Of a stretch of 64,000 nucleotides of DNA, positions 1 to 12,441 are shown one piece after another. The stretch lies in the NCBI GenBank assembly GCA_037954235.1, contig JBBMOA010000007.1, positions 27,707,957 to 27,771,956 of the forward strand, in the 5' to 3' direction. How positions within the stretch are numbered: the stretch's first letter is position 1; every line of letters starts with the position of its first letter. The position numbers and the translations under genes were made by a program. The notes beneath the pieces were generated by a model. That model worked only from the letters and a program-made list of their open reading frames with translations, made no database searches and was not told where the DNA came from. Source of the stretch: Aulostomus chinensis. Taxonomy: Eukaryota > Chordata > Actinopteri > Syngnathiformes > Aulostomidae.

Positions 1-1591
1 ACCGAGTACCAGAGACCGGTGTGCGTTCGCCTGCTGCTAAAAACACCACACGCACGTGGTCACTGAGAACCAGGCAGCGAAGCTCCTGCTGTGACCACAT
101 CACAAACCAGACCTGCATTCAAAGAAAAATAAACTCAGAATCATCAAAATCAGATTTCCTCCTTCCTCTTCAGTCTTCGAGCGGAAAACGCCATGGAAAA
201 ATTAAGAAAATATGAACCGTCATTGCTTTGAAAAAGTGGAGAGAGAGGAAACACGCAAATAAATCCGTCCTCCAACTTGAATTATTTCTTCTTCTTTTTG
301 ATCCCCCACTCACTAAAGGGAAATCAAATGTGCCATTTCCATCCGCGCCGTTTGCGGTCATTTCTTCAACACTCACGATGATATCAGCTCACGTTAAAAG
401 CCCAAAGAGACATATTACGGTTGCATCAGATATCATGGGTGGTTTGGTTTGCCAGGAGCTCACCCAGGAGCAGACAAAGCCGGTATTGTTTAGATTTCTC
501 CCTCATCTGTTTTACTTTCGACTAACAGACAGTGAAAGTATTGCCGGCTGCACCCCTCACTCTCTTATTAAAGGTCGAAGCAGCTCATCCATCCTCTTTC
601 TCTGCAATCAACGTGAGCAAATAAACCGAGACCGATCATCCAAACCAAGACTCCTTAAATGAAATTTAAAAGTCTGTGATTTACATGGGCAAACTGGCAA
701 AACCAAGAGCAAAAACAAAAACGAAGATGCCAGAGACCAAGTTTCATCTCCACCCAATCTGAGCAGGATATGCGTGTGAGTCACGGGTGTTTTTGAGCAC
801 AACTATTAGTGATACGCACTGTAAAGCCTGCCTGAGGCCGGGGTATGGAGCCTTCAGAGAGCTCAGCAACCGAGCAGCAGAGACGCACACTGGGCCAAAT
901 CTGAATGGAATACAGTGGGGAGTCCGTACGACAGCCAGCTAACCTGAATAGATGGGAGGACAGGCGGACGTCCTGGTGGCCCCCCGCTGTGAATGAGGGG
1001 AGGCTAGCTAGCATGTGGATTAGCTCAGCAGCTGAATAGAGGAACGTGTACCGATGGAGGCCTCTCTATTGTATCTCACTCTGAGTCACCCTCCTCCTCC
1101 TCCTCCTCTTCTCCCCACTCTTTGTCCTTTGAGCACAGGCAAGGGACACCTTCTCTCCTCCCGCTCTTCCACAAAAAAAAAAAAAAAAAAATGTTTCGCT
1201 TCGCTTAACTTTTCCTTGCAGTACTGGGTCAAAGCATTAATGAGCTAAATCTCGGCTAAGTCACTCTTCCGATGTAGGCGATCCTTAATTACCATTAAGA
1301 ACCATAATTTTGCAAGATACTGGAGGGAATATTAAGACAAAGGGCACAAATTACCCTTCAAATTTATTAAAAGCGTTATAGAAAAAGTACCACAGATCAG
1401 AGTTGAATTCCTACTGTGTTCAGTTCAGCACTGACAAATGTGTAATATCCTCTGTAGGAGGAATCGATACATGATTATATCCAACTTTTGCCTCAATCAT
1501 CTTTTGATATTTTATATTTATGCTGTCTTACATCCTGGATGTCTGTCTCATGTCTCACGTTTTTGCATGGCTCTGTCCTGTATGTTCCATC

Positions 1592-1648
1592 TCATGTTAA
1601 GCGACCTTGGGTCCCAGAAAAGCGCGACATGAATTAAAGTTAAATTTC
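1592..1648 (+). mobile_element. SINE/LINE-type tail fragment
   Basis: gttaagcgaccttgggtccc then agaaaagcgcgacatgaat resembles the common teleost tail 'taaagcgaccttgggt...gaaaagcgctatataaat'. Fragment only. Confidence 0.5.
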
Positions 1649-2261
1649 CTTAACAATGAAGTTGTGAGTAATAATCAATTTAACTATCATGAAAAAGAAT
1701 CGCTGTGAGGTTCTTCGATACTTAGCAGCCCGGCCGATGCCATTATTTTTGACTCTTCTTGCAGTTGTGGTGTGATTCACAACATTAAAGACAATCGCCA
1801 TTCTGAAAAAATCCTTACCAAACTAATATGTTGACTTCAATTACGATTTTCAGACTCTGCAGTGCCACAAACACTATATTTTGACTCTGAACAGCTTCGA
1901 ATTACTTAATTTCTATTTCCTTTCTTAATCCGTGGGTTGAGGCCATAAAACCGTACCTCAAACTGAAAACTATGTTTGAAGGCGAACGGAATGATCTGAG
2001 CCAGTTGGCTGCTTAGTGGCACGTGAAGATGAATGCTCTTTGCAGCGAACAGCCACTCCCTCCACCCTCGCTGAAGACGACTCCTGGGGCCGCGTTAATT
2101 ACACGAGGGGCTCACTCTCAAACACTCCTCCGAGAGGTGAGGAGGACGTGCGCAGGTGATCGTTGCAATACGCTCCCCTCTGGGATCACATCTGGTGTGA
2201 TCTGCTCTTACGGAAGCATTTCAGAGTTTCCATCCCCAATCGGCATTGGTATGATCCGAAC

Positions 2262-2279
2262 GGGGGGGGGGGGGGGGGG
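2262..2279. repeat. Poly-G tract, 18 G
   Basis: Uninterrupted G run in gene-free sequence. Confidence 0.9.
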
Positions 2280-5200
2280 TGGGGTGAATGGCTGCTCAGG
2301 AGGCTGCGACGGTGAAGTTGCTGCTGCCGTTCACAGGGGCGGGATGAGGCAACTGTTTGCAAAGCCTGGCTTGGTCTTTTATGACGAGTGAGAGGATAAA
2401 CACTGGAAAATTTGTTCCATGCTTGTGCAACAACAGTGTGCCCTCAGGAGTCACAACTGTCCCAATTACCTGATTTGATAGATGTCTTTCTCTGAGATAA
2501 ACTCATTTAGTAACTGAATTTTTATATAAAAAAAAAACTGGAAATACGACACGACAGTGTTCCTTTCAGATTTTTTTTTTTTAAGGATTAGACCTGAAAT
2601 CCCCATACGACTGGACAGAGGATCAAATAACCTGCATCAATGACCATGACATTTTCCTTTTACATTTATTGTGTTTTTACATAAACCAATTGTAAAACAG
2701 CTGACGAAGGGGATGAAGAGAGAGCATCCCTCCAGAAAAAAAAAAAAGCAAGCCATAGTGGAAAAAGCACTCCATCTCCAAGAAAGTTTTCTGATCCTGC
2801 AGGAGAACCAAGCCAAGCGAGTCACTGACGACTCACTGCAAACGCCTCTTTCTCTTCTAATGTTTGCTCGAGTGACACACCCGAGCACCTTGCCTCAGTC
2901 TCAGTAGCACAGCGATGATTAGGATGCAAACTTATTGCCATAATAGCGGTGAAACCCAGGTGGGGGGGTGCAGTCAGTCACCGGGGAATGGGACAACACT
3001 GTTGTTTGATGAATTCTTTGCTTAAATCAGTTCTGACACTGCCTCTCTTCAGTGGAACTGCACGCATGAACAAAGTGCACCTCATTCTACCCCCGCTTCC
3101 ATTACGAAGTACCACCCCCCCCCCCTCTAAGATTAAAAAAAAAAACAGCTCTTGCTGGTTGCTAAGCAACTGAAAATAAGCGTGAGAGGAGTGTGGTCAT
3201 CCATCGGTGAGAGGACAAATGAGGAGGATAAAAGATGGAGAGGAGTCTATCAGAACATGTCAGGATTAGGCACTTGATGTTGGAATGAGCGCGCCAATGA
3301 AGAGGTGAGAGGGAGCGCACAGCAAAACAGCAGCGCATCCCTAAATAGAAAAGTGATGAGTAATCACATTTAACAACCCGTCCTTATTTTCTGGAGGAGA
3401 CTGAGCACTGTTGGGACCGAAGAAAGGAAAGCATCCCAGAGTGGCGAAGCCTGTTGTGGAGACGGCAGCCAGACGACAACCCAAGCCTGCACCCGAGTAA
3501 AAACAAACGCAACCGCTTGTGCTTGGTCGTCACTTCACTTAATCATTCGGTCGCACAGAAAACGTCATTTCTGCACCGCTGCTAATGACACGCCAGTCTG
3601 CTAGAGCTGGAGACGTGTTGCTAGAGTTAGCCAGATAGATGGTGGCGCAGAAATGACTTTAACACGTTTAGAAGTCAAACTTTACAGCATTTCCAGCGTC
3701 GGGTTAAGTTTTGAAAAACCCCCAACGTGTCACAGATCAAACACCACGACATCGCCTAGCTCGCTGGTCAGAAGAGAGAACCGTCTTCATCCTGACCCCA
3801 GGAGCAAACGCTACACGTAATTAACAGAAAACTGCTTTGATTAAAGTTGGGTTTTTTTTTTGTTCTCTTTATCCAAGGTGGGGCTCTAACCAGATCAAAC
3901 CTCACCTCTCGCAGCAGCTGAAACCACAGATTGTCAAATTTTGTGCTTTTATTCAGCGGCAGACTTTAGTGTCTTTGACCACAACACTCCCTGCATCGTC
4001 GACGCGCTTCCTCAAAGGAAGGAAAGCCGTTGAAGTGAGTGAGCAAAGGCAAACAGCCTGGGCTTGTCACTTCTTCTTCAGCTGTCCTTTTGAAAAATTA
4101 CCGTTCATCTCAATAACTCCAGACGAGCTCAACTCACTCAGAGATTGTGATACTTCTTTTTTTCTTTTTTTTAATCTTCATCCAGAGTACATTTACTGAG
4201 CAAACTGTGTTTTTTTTTACACGTGTACTCTCCTCTTGGCCGGAGAAGTATAATTTTCTCTATTTGTGTCCCTGTTTGGTTTAGAGGTATAAAGGTCTGC
4301 ATTAAACATCCATTGACAAACTCTCAAAGCACGTCGTCCGGAGAGGCTGCAGGAATAATCCACTCAAAAGTCCTGAGGTGGCGCCGCACAGCCTGGGCAA
4401 CTAAATAACCTGCCGCCGCACAGATGTTTCGGATATGGCTTCGCTTTTTGCAGGGTATCGTCTGAGCATTTATTCATTTATATTTAGCGGGTTTTTTGTT
4501 TTTTTTTTATGTTTCAGTCGAGAAACACACGTTTTCAAAACTATCAGTAATTCACATGCGTTTTCCTTGATAACCGAGCAGGTGGACTGGCGATACCACG
4601 AGTGCCGTGTTACCACTTGTGTCACCGGTGTGCTTTTGAAGAACTGAGCATCATCAGGATCAAGCCTGTATCATCATAACAATCAAACTGAATCATGGGA
4701 CATTTCAGGTGAGATGTCCATGGTACTACACAGATTGTCGTTTGCGTTAATTCAAACGCGCAGGTGTTCAAACCTGGTACATCTAGAACAGAGTTTAAAC
4801 ACGGGCCATTAAACATCAAACTCTCTCTGTGTATGCAAACTAGGAAGTGAGGATGGGGAACAGCGGGTGGGGGAATAACTGTGGCCGTTGGTTCTCTTTG
4901 GCACACTGCCTGGAACCAGTACCTTTACGGGAAGTCCCGGGGTGGCCTATACATGAAGATGACCACAGGGACAAACGGCATTCAACAGAACGCAGCACAA
5001 AGACTCCGGTCCTGACTAAATTCCCCGTTCGTCACACAATTATTTGTTTTTACAGATTTTTAAGTGGCTGGCGATGGTTTAAAAGGTTGCCCCCATGGTG
5101 GGTACTGAGCAGCCCAGCACCAGGAGGGCGCCAGCTTGTTCAGAAGGTAATCAAACAGTGCTTCCCTATCCCACGAAGAGTTTTAAAAAGGGTCAAAACT

Positions 5201-8200
5201 GAGACTCCAACACCAGTAGCACCTCCCGTTTGTGCTCTACGTATTTACGTATCTAACCTAACCCAACACCCCCACCCCAGCCTGGAATTCCTTGATCTCC
5301 CTTCCCCGTCTGTCCATTACTCTCCCATCGTCTTTGCTAGAACGTCACGGTGTTGTTCGAGAACCCATTTGCACCTTATGGATTTTCAGGGTTTGACTAA
5401 TCCATCCTTTGTCCCAGAGAGGACGTCACCACGCTCCGTTTGACAGGTGACACTGTTCAGGCTTCATTCATATTCCTGCTGTATCACTCCGTTTTTGTTA
5501 CGTTTTGATAGAGAGAATTTATTCACACACAAAAGAAGGTAACTCGCTGTTTCGACTGACAATATGCATCAGACACATTCCTGTTGACACGCATTTTAAG
5601 ATGCGTTCTAGATTTTCACATAAACAAGCACTAGAGGAGAGAAGCTGATGGCCCTGGCGGAGGTCTGAGAGCCTCCTAGTACGCACTGGAAATAGTTTAT
5701 TATCCACTATTTCATGTAGACAGAGGAAGTTGTTTACTGCACCGGCTAATCAGACCAGAATTGACTGCACATTAAACCTCGTGAAACACTTATGGTTACA
5801 TTGCGGTCAAGGTTGAGGGGTTTGTGTTCTGCACAAGACATTTAATTTTGACTAAATTGAAATCTAATGAGGTGGTCTGTTTCCATTTACTCAACGCTCA
5901 ACACCCGGTCCTGTTGTGTTGTTGTACCTGCACTGTTAACGTGTCAACTGTGGCGTGCGCTGGTACCGTGGCGTGACCTTTGCCTCACTTGGCCAGGGTG
6001 ACATGGTGGGTCTGATATGAGAGAGCCAGCTGTGAGGGGTCCAGTGTTGGTCTGGGATTACCGCTTTAGGGACCTCGGGTGCAAAGGTCTGACTGGTGAT
6101 CCGGGCTCTCTGTTCTAACAGTGAGCATCTGATTGAACGCAGACAGAAACTGGGAGGACAAACAGGCTTTAAGTGTAGAATTATTTTGGGGGTTTTTTTG
6201 TTGTTGTTTTTTTCGGCAGGGCTGGGCGAACATTTCTGTCTGAGATCATGTTACCAAAGCAGTGAATTGGCTTTCTGCTACGTGGAGCCGTCTGTGGCTG
6301 TGATTCTGGATGTGCATTTTGTCATTTAGCTTTTTTATGGAAACAGCACCAAGCACAACGACTACCAATCTGCAAGAAAAAAGTCTTTAAGTTAGCTTGA
6401 GTGGGTTCTTTTTTCTTTTTTCTGTGAGATGGAAACATCTAATTTGAATAAAATTAGATGTAGCAAATCTTCAACTCAAATGGCTGACTGGCTGTTTCCA
6501 CTGCGTCGTCCTGGTTATTCCAGAACTTTGTCTTTGTTTACTGAGAGGCAGCGACAGGTCCAACACGAACCGGTACCAAAGAACAACTTGTTAGACCAAA
6601 AGTAGCTCCTCAACATCTCTCTCCGCCTGTGGTTTTGTTTGTTTGTTTGTTAGTGGGCCCTGCTGATACCGTTTTTCTGTCTTGGAACTATAACCGACAG
6701 ACCATAAAAAAAAATTTAAATCAACTTCCTACAATGGGAAATTTTATTTTCATTTCTACAGAAATTATGACTCTTTCAGTTTCCTCAAAATCACACTTGG
6801 TTCCTGGATCTTTATCTCACCAAACAACTCTTAAAAATAAGTGAACAAATACTGTTCTACTCCTGCTGAAAAGAGGTACAACTAGAATACAACTGAAAAT
6901 GAGTTGCTGTTTATCCAGCTGTGTCTGATATATCTTTTGTTTATTGAGCAAATGTGAATGCAGCAGCCAGTGAAGGACAGGAGAGGCTGCAGGTTGGTTC
7001 TGGAGCTCTGCCTACTCGCGTACGCCGCTTTCCCTTTGTTCGCTTCCTCAAACTGGGCAGGCTCAACGGGGCGATGGAGCTTTAAGCGTCTGCAGGTGAC
7101 GCTTTATTTTGAAAGCTGACTTGTGTTGAGCTGACTTTGTCAATCGTATGGAGATTTCCTGTGTGGCTCTGTGCAGACCAACGCGCCGTCCATCAAACAG
7201 ACACGCCACTATTCCAAGCAAACACTGTAGCGAGCGACCTGTTAGGAATCGGAGAGACGTGGCAGAGACCCGCGGGTAACGTGCATCTGGAGGGGAAATC
7301 CCTTCATCGAGATTTTGAATAAAGAGTGAAAGGGGAACTAAAGGAAGCCAACCAACCTTACAAAAGTGGCAAGGAAGTGAAAGTGTGTCGAACGTCTGAT
7401 GCAACGCTCTCAGGTTAGCGCCAGGTCAATTTGGGCGAGGCAGTCCAAATACAACATCCTGCCCCGTGAAGCAGCCTGCAAGAATCCCTGCGGCAGACAG
7501 CGACTGGCTGCAGGCCATTCGTTAAATCTGATAAAAGGCGACGCCATGCTGGCACAACACACAACCAAGGTCACGACCTCTAGAAATGTACCAGCGCTAT
7601 GAATAAATACAGCACTTTGAGAGGAACTGTCGTCAATCAAATCAAAACGGCATCATTTAGGGTAAATCAGGAAAATTGACATGGTGTTATAAATGAATCA
7701 TTTTGACTACCAAGCTAATAAAACCTGAAAAAACAAAAACTAAAAAAAAACTACCAACATATTTCTCTGGTAGTACTTTGACATCCTGGTTCGCTCGTAC
7801 GTGGAATCAGGCCATTTGTTCATTTGACATTTGTGAACACAACAGAAGACGTTTCATGATCACAAACTGACACGTTACTAATATAAGTGACGAACATTTT
7901 GGAGGTTTGATGCTCCTGTAAAAGTCTGTTTTTGTTGTTGTTGTTGTTGTTGTTTTAAATTCAGCGTACGAGCTATTATCTGAGGATTTGTTGCTGGGAA
8001 GAAGGGGCTTTGAGACCCCCGTCAGGCTGTGTAGATTTTAATTAAGATTGGTTTATAGAATCTCCCGAGCTGCAAAAGGGATTAGAACTTAAAATAGAAT
8101 AACTAATAAACAATAGGAGTCATGCTATACACCAAATTATCATAATCATATTAGCTACCATCCCACAGAGGTAATAAACATAAGAATTAGGTTATTAAGG

Positions 8201-8359
8201 CTCCAGGGCTGACGTACCATTTCTTGGGTCTCAGTGAAACTGGATTTTTGGGGGCCGATGACAACACCAATATTTATACATTGATCTTTTCATTCCATAT
8301 AGGCTTTATTTTTATTGTGATTTATTCTACTCCTTTCACCCCCCCCCCCTTTTCCTGTT

Positions 8360-8480
8360 TTAATGTATATTTATTGTAGGTAGTGTGCTCTGCCCTGTGC
8401 TCTCATCTGTACGTCATGCTGCCCCTACATTTGAATTTCCAGGTATTGGGATCAATAAAGTAAATCTATTTATTTATTGA
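8360..8480 (+). mobile_element. LINE 3' tail (L2/Maui-like)
   Basis: The sequence ttgaatttccaggtattggg then atcaataaagtaaatctatt is a diverged copy of the 3' terminus shared by many teleost L2-type LINEs (gaatttcccc...ggattaataaagtatctatc). Only the tail is recognisable; the 5' limit is not clear. Confidence 0.6.
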
Positions 8481-8592
8481 TCACTTGCCCCCCCTCAAGC
8501 TCCAGTCTGCAGCCTAATAAAAGACAACTGGTCAGCAACACTGGTGCTCAACACCTGCCAGAGGTGGAGGTGACCAGGCAAGAGGCACTCAC

Positions 8593-8709
8593 GCCACCCC
8601 AAAGCCGGCACCTCCACCTGCGGTGGGACTCTGATCCATACTGCTGGGCTCTCCTGCCTTCTGCAGCCGCAGCCAGCTGGCTGTCTCAAAGAGCACATTC
8701 TTCCACCGA
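8593..8709 (-). CDS. Candidate second exon of the same unidentified gene
   Basis: 117 nt on the minus strand between ctcttgcag and GC|gtgagt. The reading phase (needs two bases in, leaves two out) fits the candidate exon at 9287-9366. The frame reads RWKNVLFETASWLRLQKAGE then PSSMDQSPTAGGGAGFGV without a stop. The opposite strand is also open here, which weakens the case. No further exon was found at lower coordinates. Confidence 0.3.
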
Positions 8710-8750
8710 CTGCAAGAGCAAAGTCACCGGAGACTCATCACAGGGCTACC

Positions 8751-8759
8751 GAGAGAGAG

Positions 8760-8812
<53 letters not shown>

Positions 8813-8842
8813 GAAAGAGAGAGAGACAGCGAGAGAGAGAGG
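8751..8842. repeat. (GA)n / GACA low-complexity tract
   Basis: GA repeats with GACA units. The plus-strand frame through it codes Arg-Glu repeats and is not regarded as a gene. Confidence 0.95.
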
Positions 8843-8961
8843 TCCAACCCTAAAGGTCAACAGGGAGCCGCCAGCTCTATTGTGGAGTTTATATATTTAT
8901 ATCAACAAAAAAACAACAGCTCTGATTCTGAATCAGTCAGACACAACATCGAACACACTCT

Positions 8962-8964
<3 letters not shown>

Positions 8965-9001
<37 letters not shown>
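8965..9001. repeat. (AC)18 microsatellite
   Basis: AC tract between the two candidate exons at 8.6 and 9.3 kb. Confidence 0.95.
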
Positions 9002-9234
9002 AGTCCACTCATACTATTGCACCGCTTAGCTTTACGTTCTTCTCTCTGACAAATATTACTAATAATGATAATAATGATAAAAGTATCCTGTGCGTGCCTT
9101 AACACACCCCCCACACACACTTCCAGGTAGCAGTATTTCCATTTAAACGTGGCTAAGTGAGCGTTAGCCCCTCATCATGCTAGCTAACAGTTAGCTGGCT
9201 AAACTTTTTCCAAAAAAAAAAAAAAAGTGAGGAA

Positions 9235-9500
9235 GCCGTCGCCGGCAGCGGTTCGGGAGCCGTGGCCGGTGGCCGCGAGAGCCTACCTTGGTTCGAGTTG
9301 CGAAGGCCGGTTGTATCCGTTATTCGTAGCTAGCATTTCTTCCACCAGCAGCGGTTTCACGAACATGTGCCTCGTTTCCACCGCGGCGGTGGACTGTGTA
9401 GACGTGTCTGCGACAACTGGCTGCTGGCTAACGGTGGCTAGCAGTTAGCACCGGTGCCCCGGACGGTTAGCTCCCGCCGCCCCAAGATGGCGCTGTGACT
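9235..9500. promoter_or_regulatory. CpG-rich candidate promoter with YY1 motif
   Basis: CpG dinucleotides are dense here compared with both flanks. CAAGATGGCG (9483-9492, plus orientation) is a YY1 consensus of the kind found just downstream of housekeeping start sites. A minus-strand exon candidate lies inside, so the promoter could be bidirectional. By gene order this is where ST7 might start. Confidence 0.45.
9287..9366 (-). CDS. Candidate first coding exon, unidentified gene
   Basis: Minus-strand ATG at 9366 opens 26 codons (MFVKPLLVEEMLATNNGYNR, PSQLEP) ending in CCAAG|gtaggc, a fair splice donor, in phase 2. It sits in a CpG-rich segment. I do not recognise the peptide; it is not the ST7 or CAPZA2 N-terminus. 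It could be a new or alternative gene start, or chance. Confidence 0.35.
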
Positions 9501-10038
9501 GAGTTACCTGAGGTCCAAAGTGGATTCATTATCCACCGACACGACGTCATTATTAATCTTTGACCGTTTAATGGATTAAAACACAATTAAAACAAAAACA
9601 AAACAAAAATCTTCAAAAGAGAAAAGTTACGTCACTGCTCCACTGTGAACTGACAATTAAATATTTGTGAATTTCATCAAAAATAAATTATTGTCCCACC
9701 TGTCCTCGTGCAGCACCTCAGGTAAATTATTTTTTTTCCCTTAAGTTTCCCAAATATTATCTCACTACTAATTTTTTTTTTTTAATTTCTCCTTGGTGGT
9801 CGGTATGTCAGTGTTTCCAGATTAAAAATCGGCAGAACTTTAGGGGCAAAGACTCAATTATAGTTTACCTGGTTTGTTTTTTTGTTGTTTGTTTTTATGA
9901 ATTCACAACACCGAAATACATCAAGTTTTTAAAATATTAATATGTTGTTGCCTGATGTTGGCCCGGCACCAAGATGCCTCTAAATAAATGATCAATTTTA
10001 CAGCCACAGTCCAAGAGAAGCCTCCGTTTATAAACTTG

Positions 10039-10044
10039 TTTATT
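10039..10044 (-). terminator. Candidate distal CAPZA2 poly(A) signal
   Basis: Minus-strand AATAAA with a TG-rich sequence about 25-35 nt on. A proximal alternative is at 11265-11260. Confidence 0.35.
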
Positions 10045-10821
10045 GAATTTAGGACACAGAAACCAATAAATCACCTGTTTTTATAGCGGCGGTGCAGTCC
10101 GGCGCGAAATGAACTTCTCTTCATTGCAACCCCCCCAAAACCTGGAGTTAATATTCGTGAACCGGATCAGGGCCGGTGTCCTTGTTTTTGACTGCAAACT
10201 AAATTCGGCGACAACGCTGTCCCGATGTTCTTGATACTTCTTATTGTTAGCGACAGTTCTCTTGCAGGAGAGGAAGATGTAAACCCCCTAATTGGTTCTC
10301 AGGAGGTTTGTGTTGCTCAAGTTCATATTTACGGTTTGTTTGCCCCCCGCCCACTGCAGAATATCAGTATATTGTTTAAGGAAAGTGAAGATACTGGGAC
10401 ATCCTTAAAAATAAATGAATAAAATGAATGAGCTGAGGACACTTTTCTCCACCCCCAACAAACACAAAACCAGAAAAAGAGAAGAGCGACTCTCTTGAAT
10501 AGAAAATTTGTTATTTAATGCAACATAATTGTGACTGAATTACAATTGATCTCATGGAAATAATCACCAAACCGACAGACAGGATGTTTCATACAGGTAT
10601 ATATTACAATGTGCCTTGTTATATAATACAGTCAGGTTCTGTTTTTTTGTTTTTTTTTCATAAAAATAAGCGCTGGAGGAGAAAGTGATAGGTTTTGATT
10701 TGTATTGTAAATTGGACGTTATGCACGTTACGTAGCAATCGATGACTTGTTAATGAAGCTTGTTAGGTGGCTGTTGGAGCTCCCTGCGCCGAGAGCGAGA
10801 GTCCGGAAACGTTGTCAAGTC

Positions 10822-10870
10822 AAAAAAAAAAAAAAAAAAAAAAAAAAGAGAGGGGGGGGGGGGGGGGGGG
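10822..10870. repeat. Poly-A then poly-G tract
   Basis: 26 A, a short GAGA link, then 19 G. It lies in the presumed CAPZA2 3' UTR. Length is uncertain in any assembly. Confidence 0.9.
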
Positions 10871-11021
10871 CCGTTTAGCCGGGAGTGCTGCAAGCTTGAG
10901 ATCTCACGTACAGGACACACAAGTGAGGGAAGTACCGAGATAAGGGAACAAGAGTATTGAGTGGCTGACACAGGGTGACCGCTTGTGCCAGAGATACCAG
11001 CCAACGAACACAAAGAACCTC

Positions 11022-11107
11022 TTTTTTTTTCTTCTCCTTCTTCTGCTGCTGCTTCTTCTTCTTCTTCTTTTCTTTTTTTTTGGGGGGGGGGGGTGTGTGT
11101 GTGTGTC
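11022..11107. repeat. CTT/CTG-rich low-complexity block with G run
   Basis: TTC/CTG trinucleotides, T runs, then G11 and GT repeats. Presumed CAPZA2 3' UTR. Confidence 0.9.
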
Positions 11108-11631
11108 TCACGTGGGACATTGATTGCAAAGTGAAAAGAGTCACTTGTCACAGCCAAAATATCTGAGCTCTTTTGGGAAAAATCGTCAAGATTCGTTGGT
11201 TTCCCCATGATTGCAAACCGTTTTTTTTTGTTTGTTTTTTTGTTTTTTTTAAATTTACGTTTATTTTTCAGCAGGTCAAACAAAAGGCGCGGTCTCACCG
11301 ACACAAGTGATGTACTGCACACACGGTACTGGATTCTACAAGGGTGTTTTTGCATACGTGTGTTTGCCCTCTTTTCCTATGTTCCTTGTTCCTCAAACGT
11401 CCTCACACCTCCATCGCCGCGTCCGTGTGAAAACAAAACGACCATCGATAAAAGTCAATGTTTAATCTGAAATCCTGCTGTGAGACCAAACCTCTCTTTG
11501 TCCCAGTTTGTCTAATTTTTGTACAAAGACGATACAACTATCCAGTCATGCAATGTTGTTTGGGGTGGGGGGGTTGGGGGTGGGGGTCTTTTATGTTCTC
11601 TGTTTTTGTTTTTTTTTTGTTGTTGTTTTTT

Positions 11632-11772
11632 TTAAGCGTTCTGCATCTCCTTGCCGATCTTGTAGCTCAGGATCTTGTTCCAGTCGATCTTGGTGCGTGT
11701 CACAGGAAGCTGGCGGCGTAAGGCTTTAAAGGTAGTGTCCGACATGGTCTGATAATTCTCGTTGATGGCCGT
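11632..11772 (-). CDS. capza2: CAPZA2 exon 10 (alpha tentacle, stop)
   Basis: 141 nt, residues 241-286 plus TAA: TAINENYQTMSDTTFKALRR then QLPVTRTKIDWNKILSYKIG then KEMQNA. The segment forms the mobile actin-binding tentacle. Acceptor gttccag. Confidence 0.98.
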   Translation of the reverse strand, partial: TAINENYQTMSDTTFKALRRQLPVTRTKIDWNKILSYKIGKEMQNA

Positions 11773-12399
11773 CTGGAACAAATAACAACAAACAAACAAA
11801 AAAAGATGGATACAAGTGTTTTTAAAAAAAATTCCTCCCCAGTGACCCCGGCAACGTCCCGACGCGTTTGAGAATATAAAATGAAAGCATCTTAAATTTG
11901 CTCCAACCCGAGAGAGTTCCCCGGAGTCGGAATTTATCACGTTTTGATTGAAGTATTTCTCTGAACTGGAATGGAAATCGTTGTTTTTTTGTGAGTTGCT
12001 CTTTAAATGTCGTCGGACCTCTGATCATTAATTTATGTCTTCGTGGTCGAGCAGAACGTTGGTGTGGGTGCTCGTGTGTTTATGTGCTGAGATGAAACAC
12101 CCCCCCCCCCCCAGGAGTGGATAGGAAGAGAGAACAGGGACAGGACAGGGAAGACAAGGGGGGGGGGGACAAAAACAACAACAACAATAGCAGAAAAAAT
12201 AAAAAAAAACAAAACAAACAAAGAAAAAGTAACAACAACAACAGAGAGGAGAAAAGAAAAAAAAAAACATTGGTTGCAGAGTTTCCAGTGCAGGGTTACC
12301 ATTGGGTTTAATATAATTTTAAGATAAATGTCTGAGTGTGTGATTATGGGTCGGTTGTGCGCCGCATGCGTGTATGTGTGTATGCGTGTATGTGTGTAT

Positions 12400-12441
<42 letters not shown>

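Larger units (their letters stand above)
1..8359. other. Gene-free stretch
   Basis: No exon with convincing splice sites and a recognisable protein was found. It holds homopolymer runs (A19 at 1173, G18 at 2262), a GTT tract near 7934-7954 and a SINE/LINE tail at 1592. The longest open frame (198 codons, plus, 4847-5443) has no recognisable features. It may be intergenic or intronic to a gene starting near 9.3 kb. Confidence 0.5.
10015..11631 (-). other. capza2: Probable CAPZA2 3' UTR
   Basis: No coding exon is seen after the stop. Minus-strand AATAAA motifs lie at 11265-11260 and 10044-10039; the latter is followed by a GT-rich stretch. Low-complexity blocks (poly-G, CTT, A/G runs) occupy 10822-11107. 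The extent is inferred. Confidence 0.4.

Noticed and set aside
4847..5443. 198-codon plus-strand open frame, longest in the first 8 kb
   Set aside because: No recognisable domain, biased Pro/Ser/Arg composition, no splice or promoter context. A frame of this length is expected by chance in 64 kb.
8477..9049. 190-codon plus-strand frame with Arg-Glu and Thr-His repeats
   Set aside because: It is built on the GA and AC microsatellites; the non-repeat part overlaps the minus-strand exon candidate.
9287..9366. ST7 exon 1
   Set aside because: Position fits gene order, but the peptide does not resemble the ST7 N-terminus (MAEA...FLEQLKSC); left as unidentified.
10750..11355. 201-codon minus-strand frame in the presumed CAPZA2 3' UTR
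   Set aside because: Lys/Glu and Pro/Phe runs translate the A, G and CTT low-complexity blocks; no independent coding signal.
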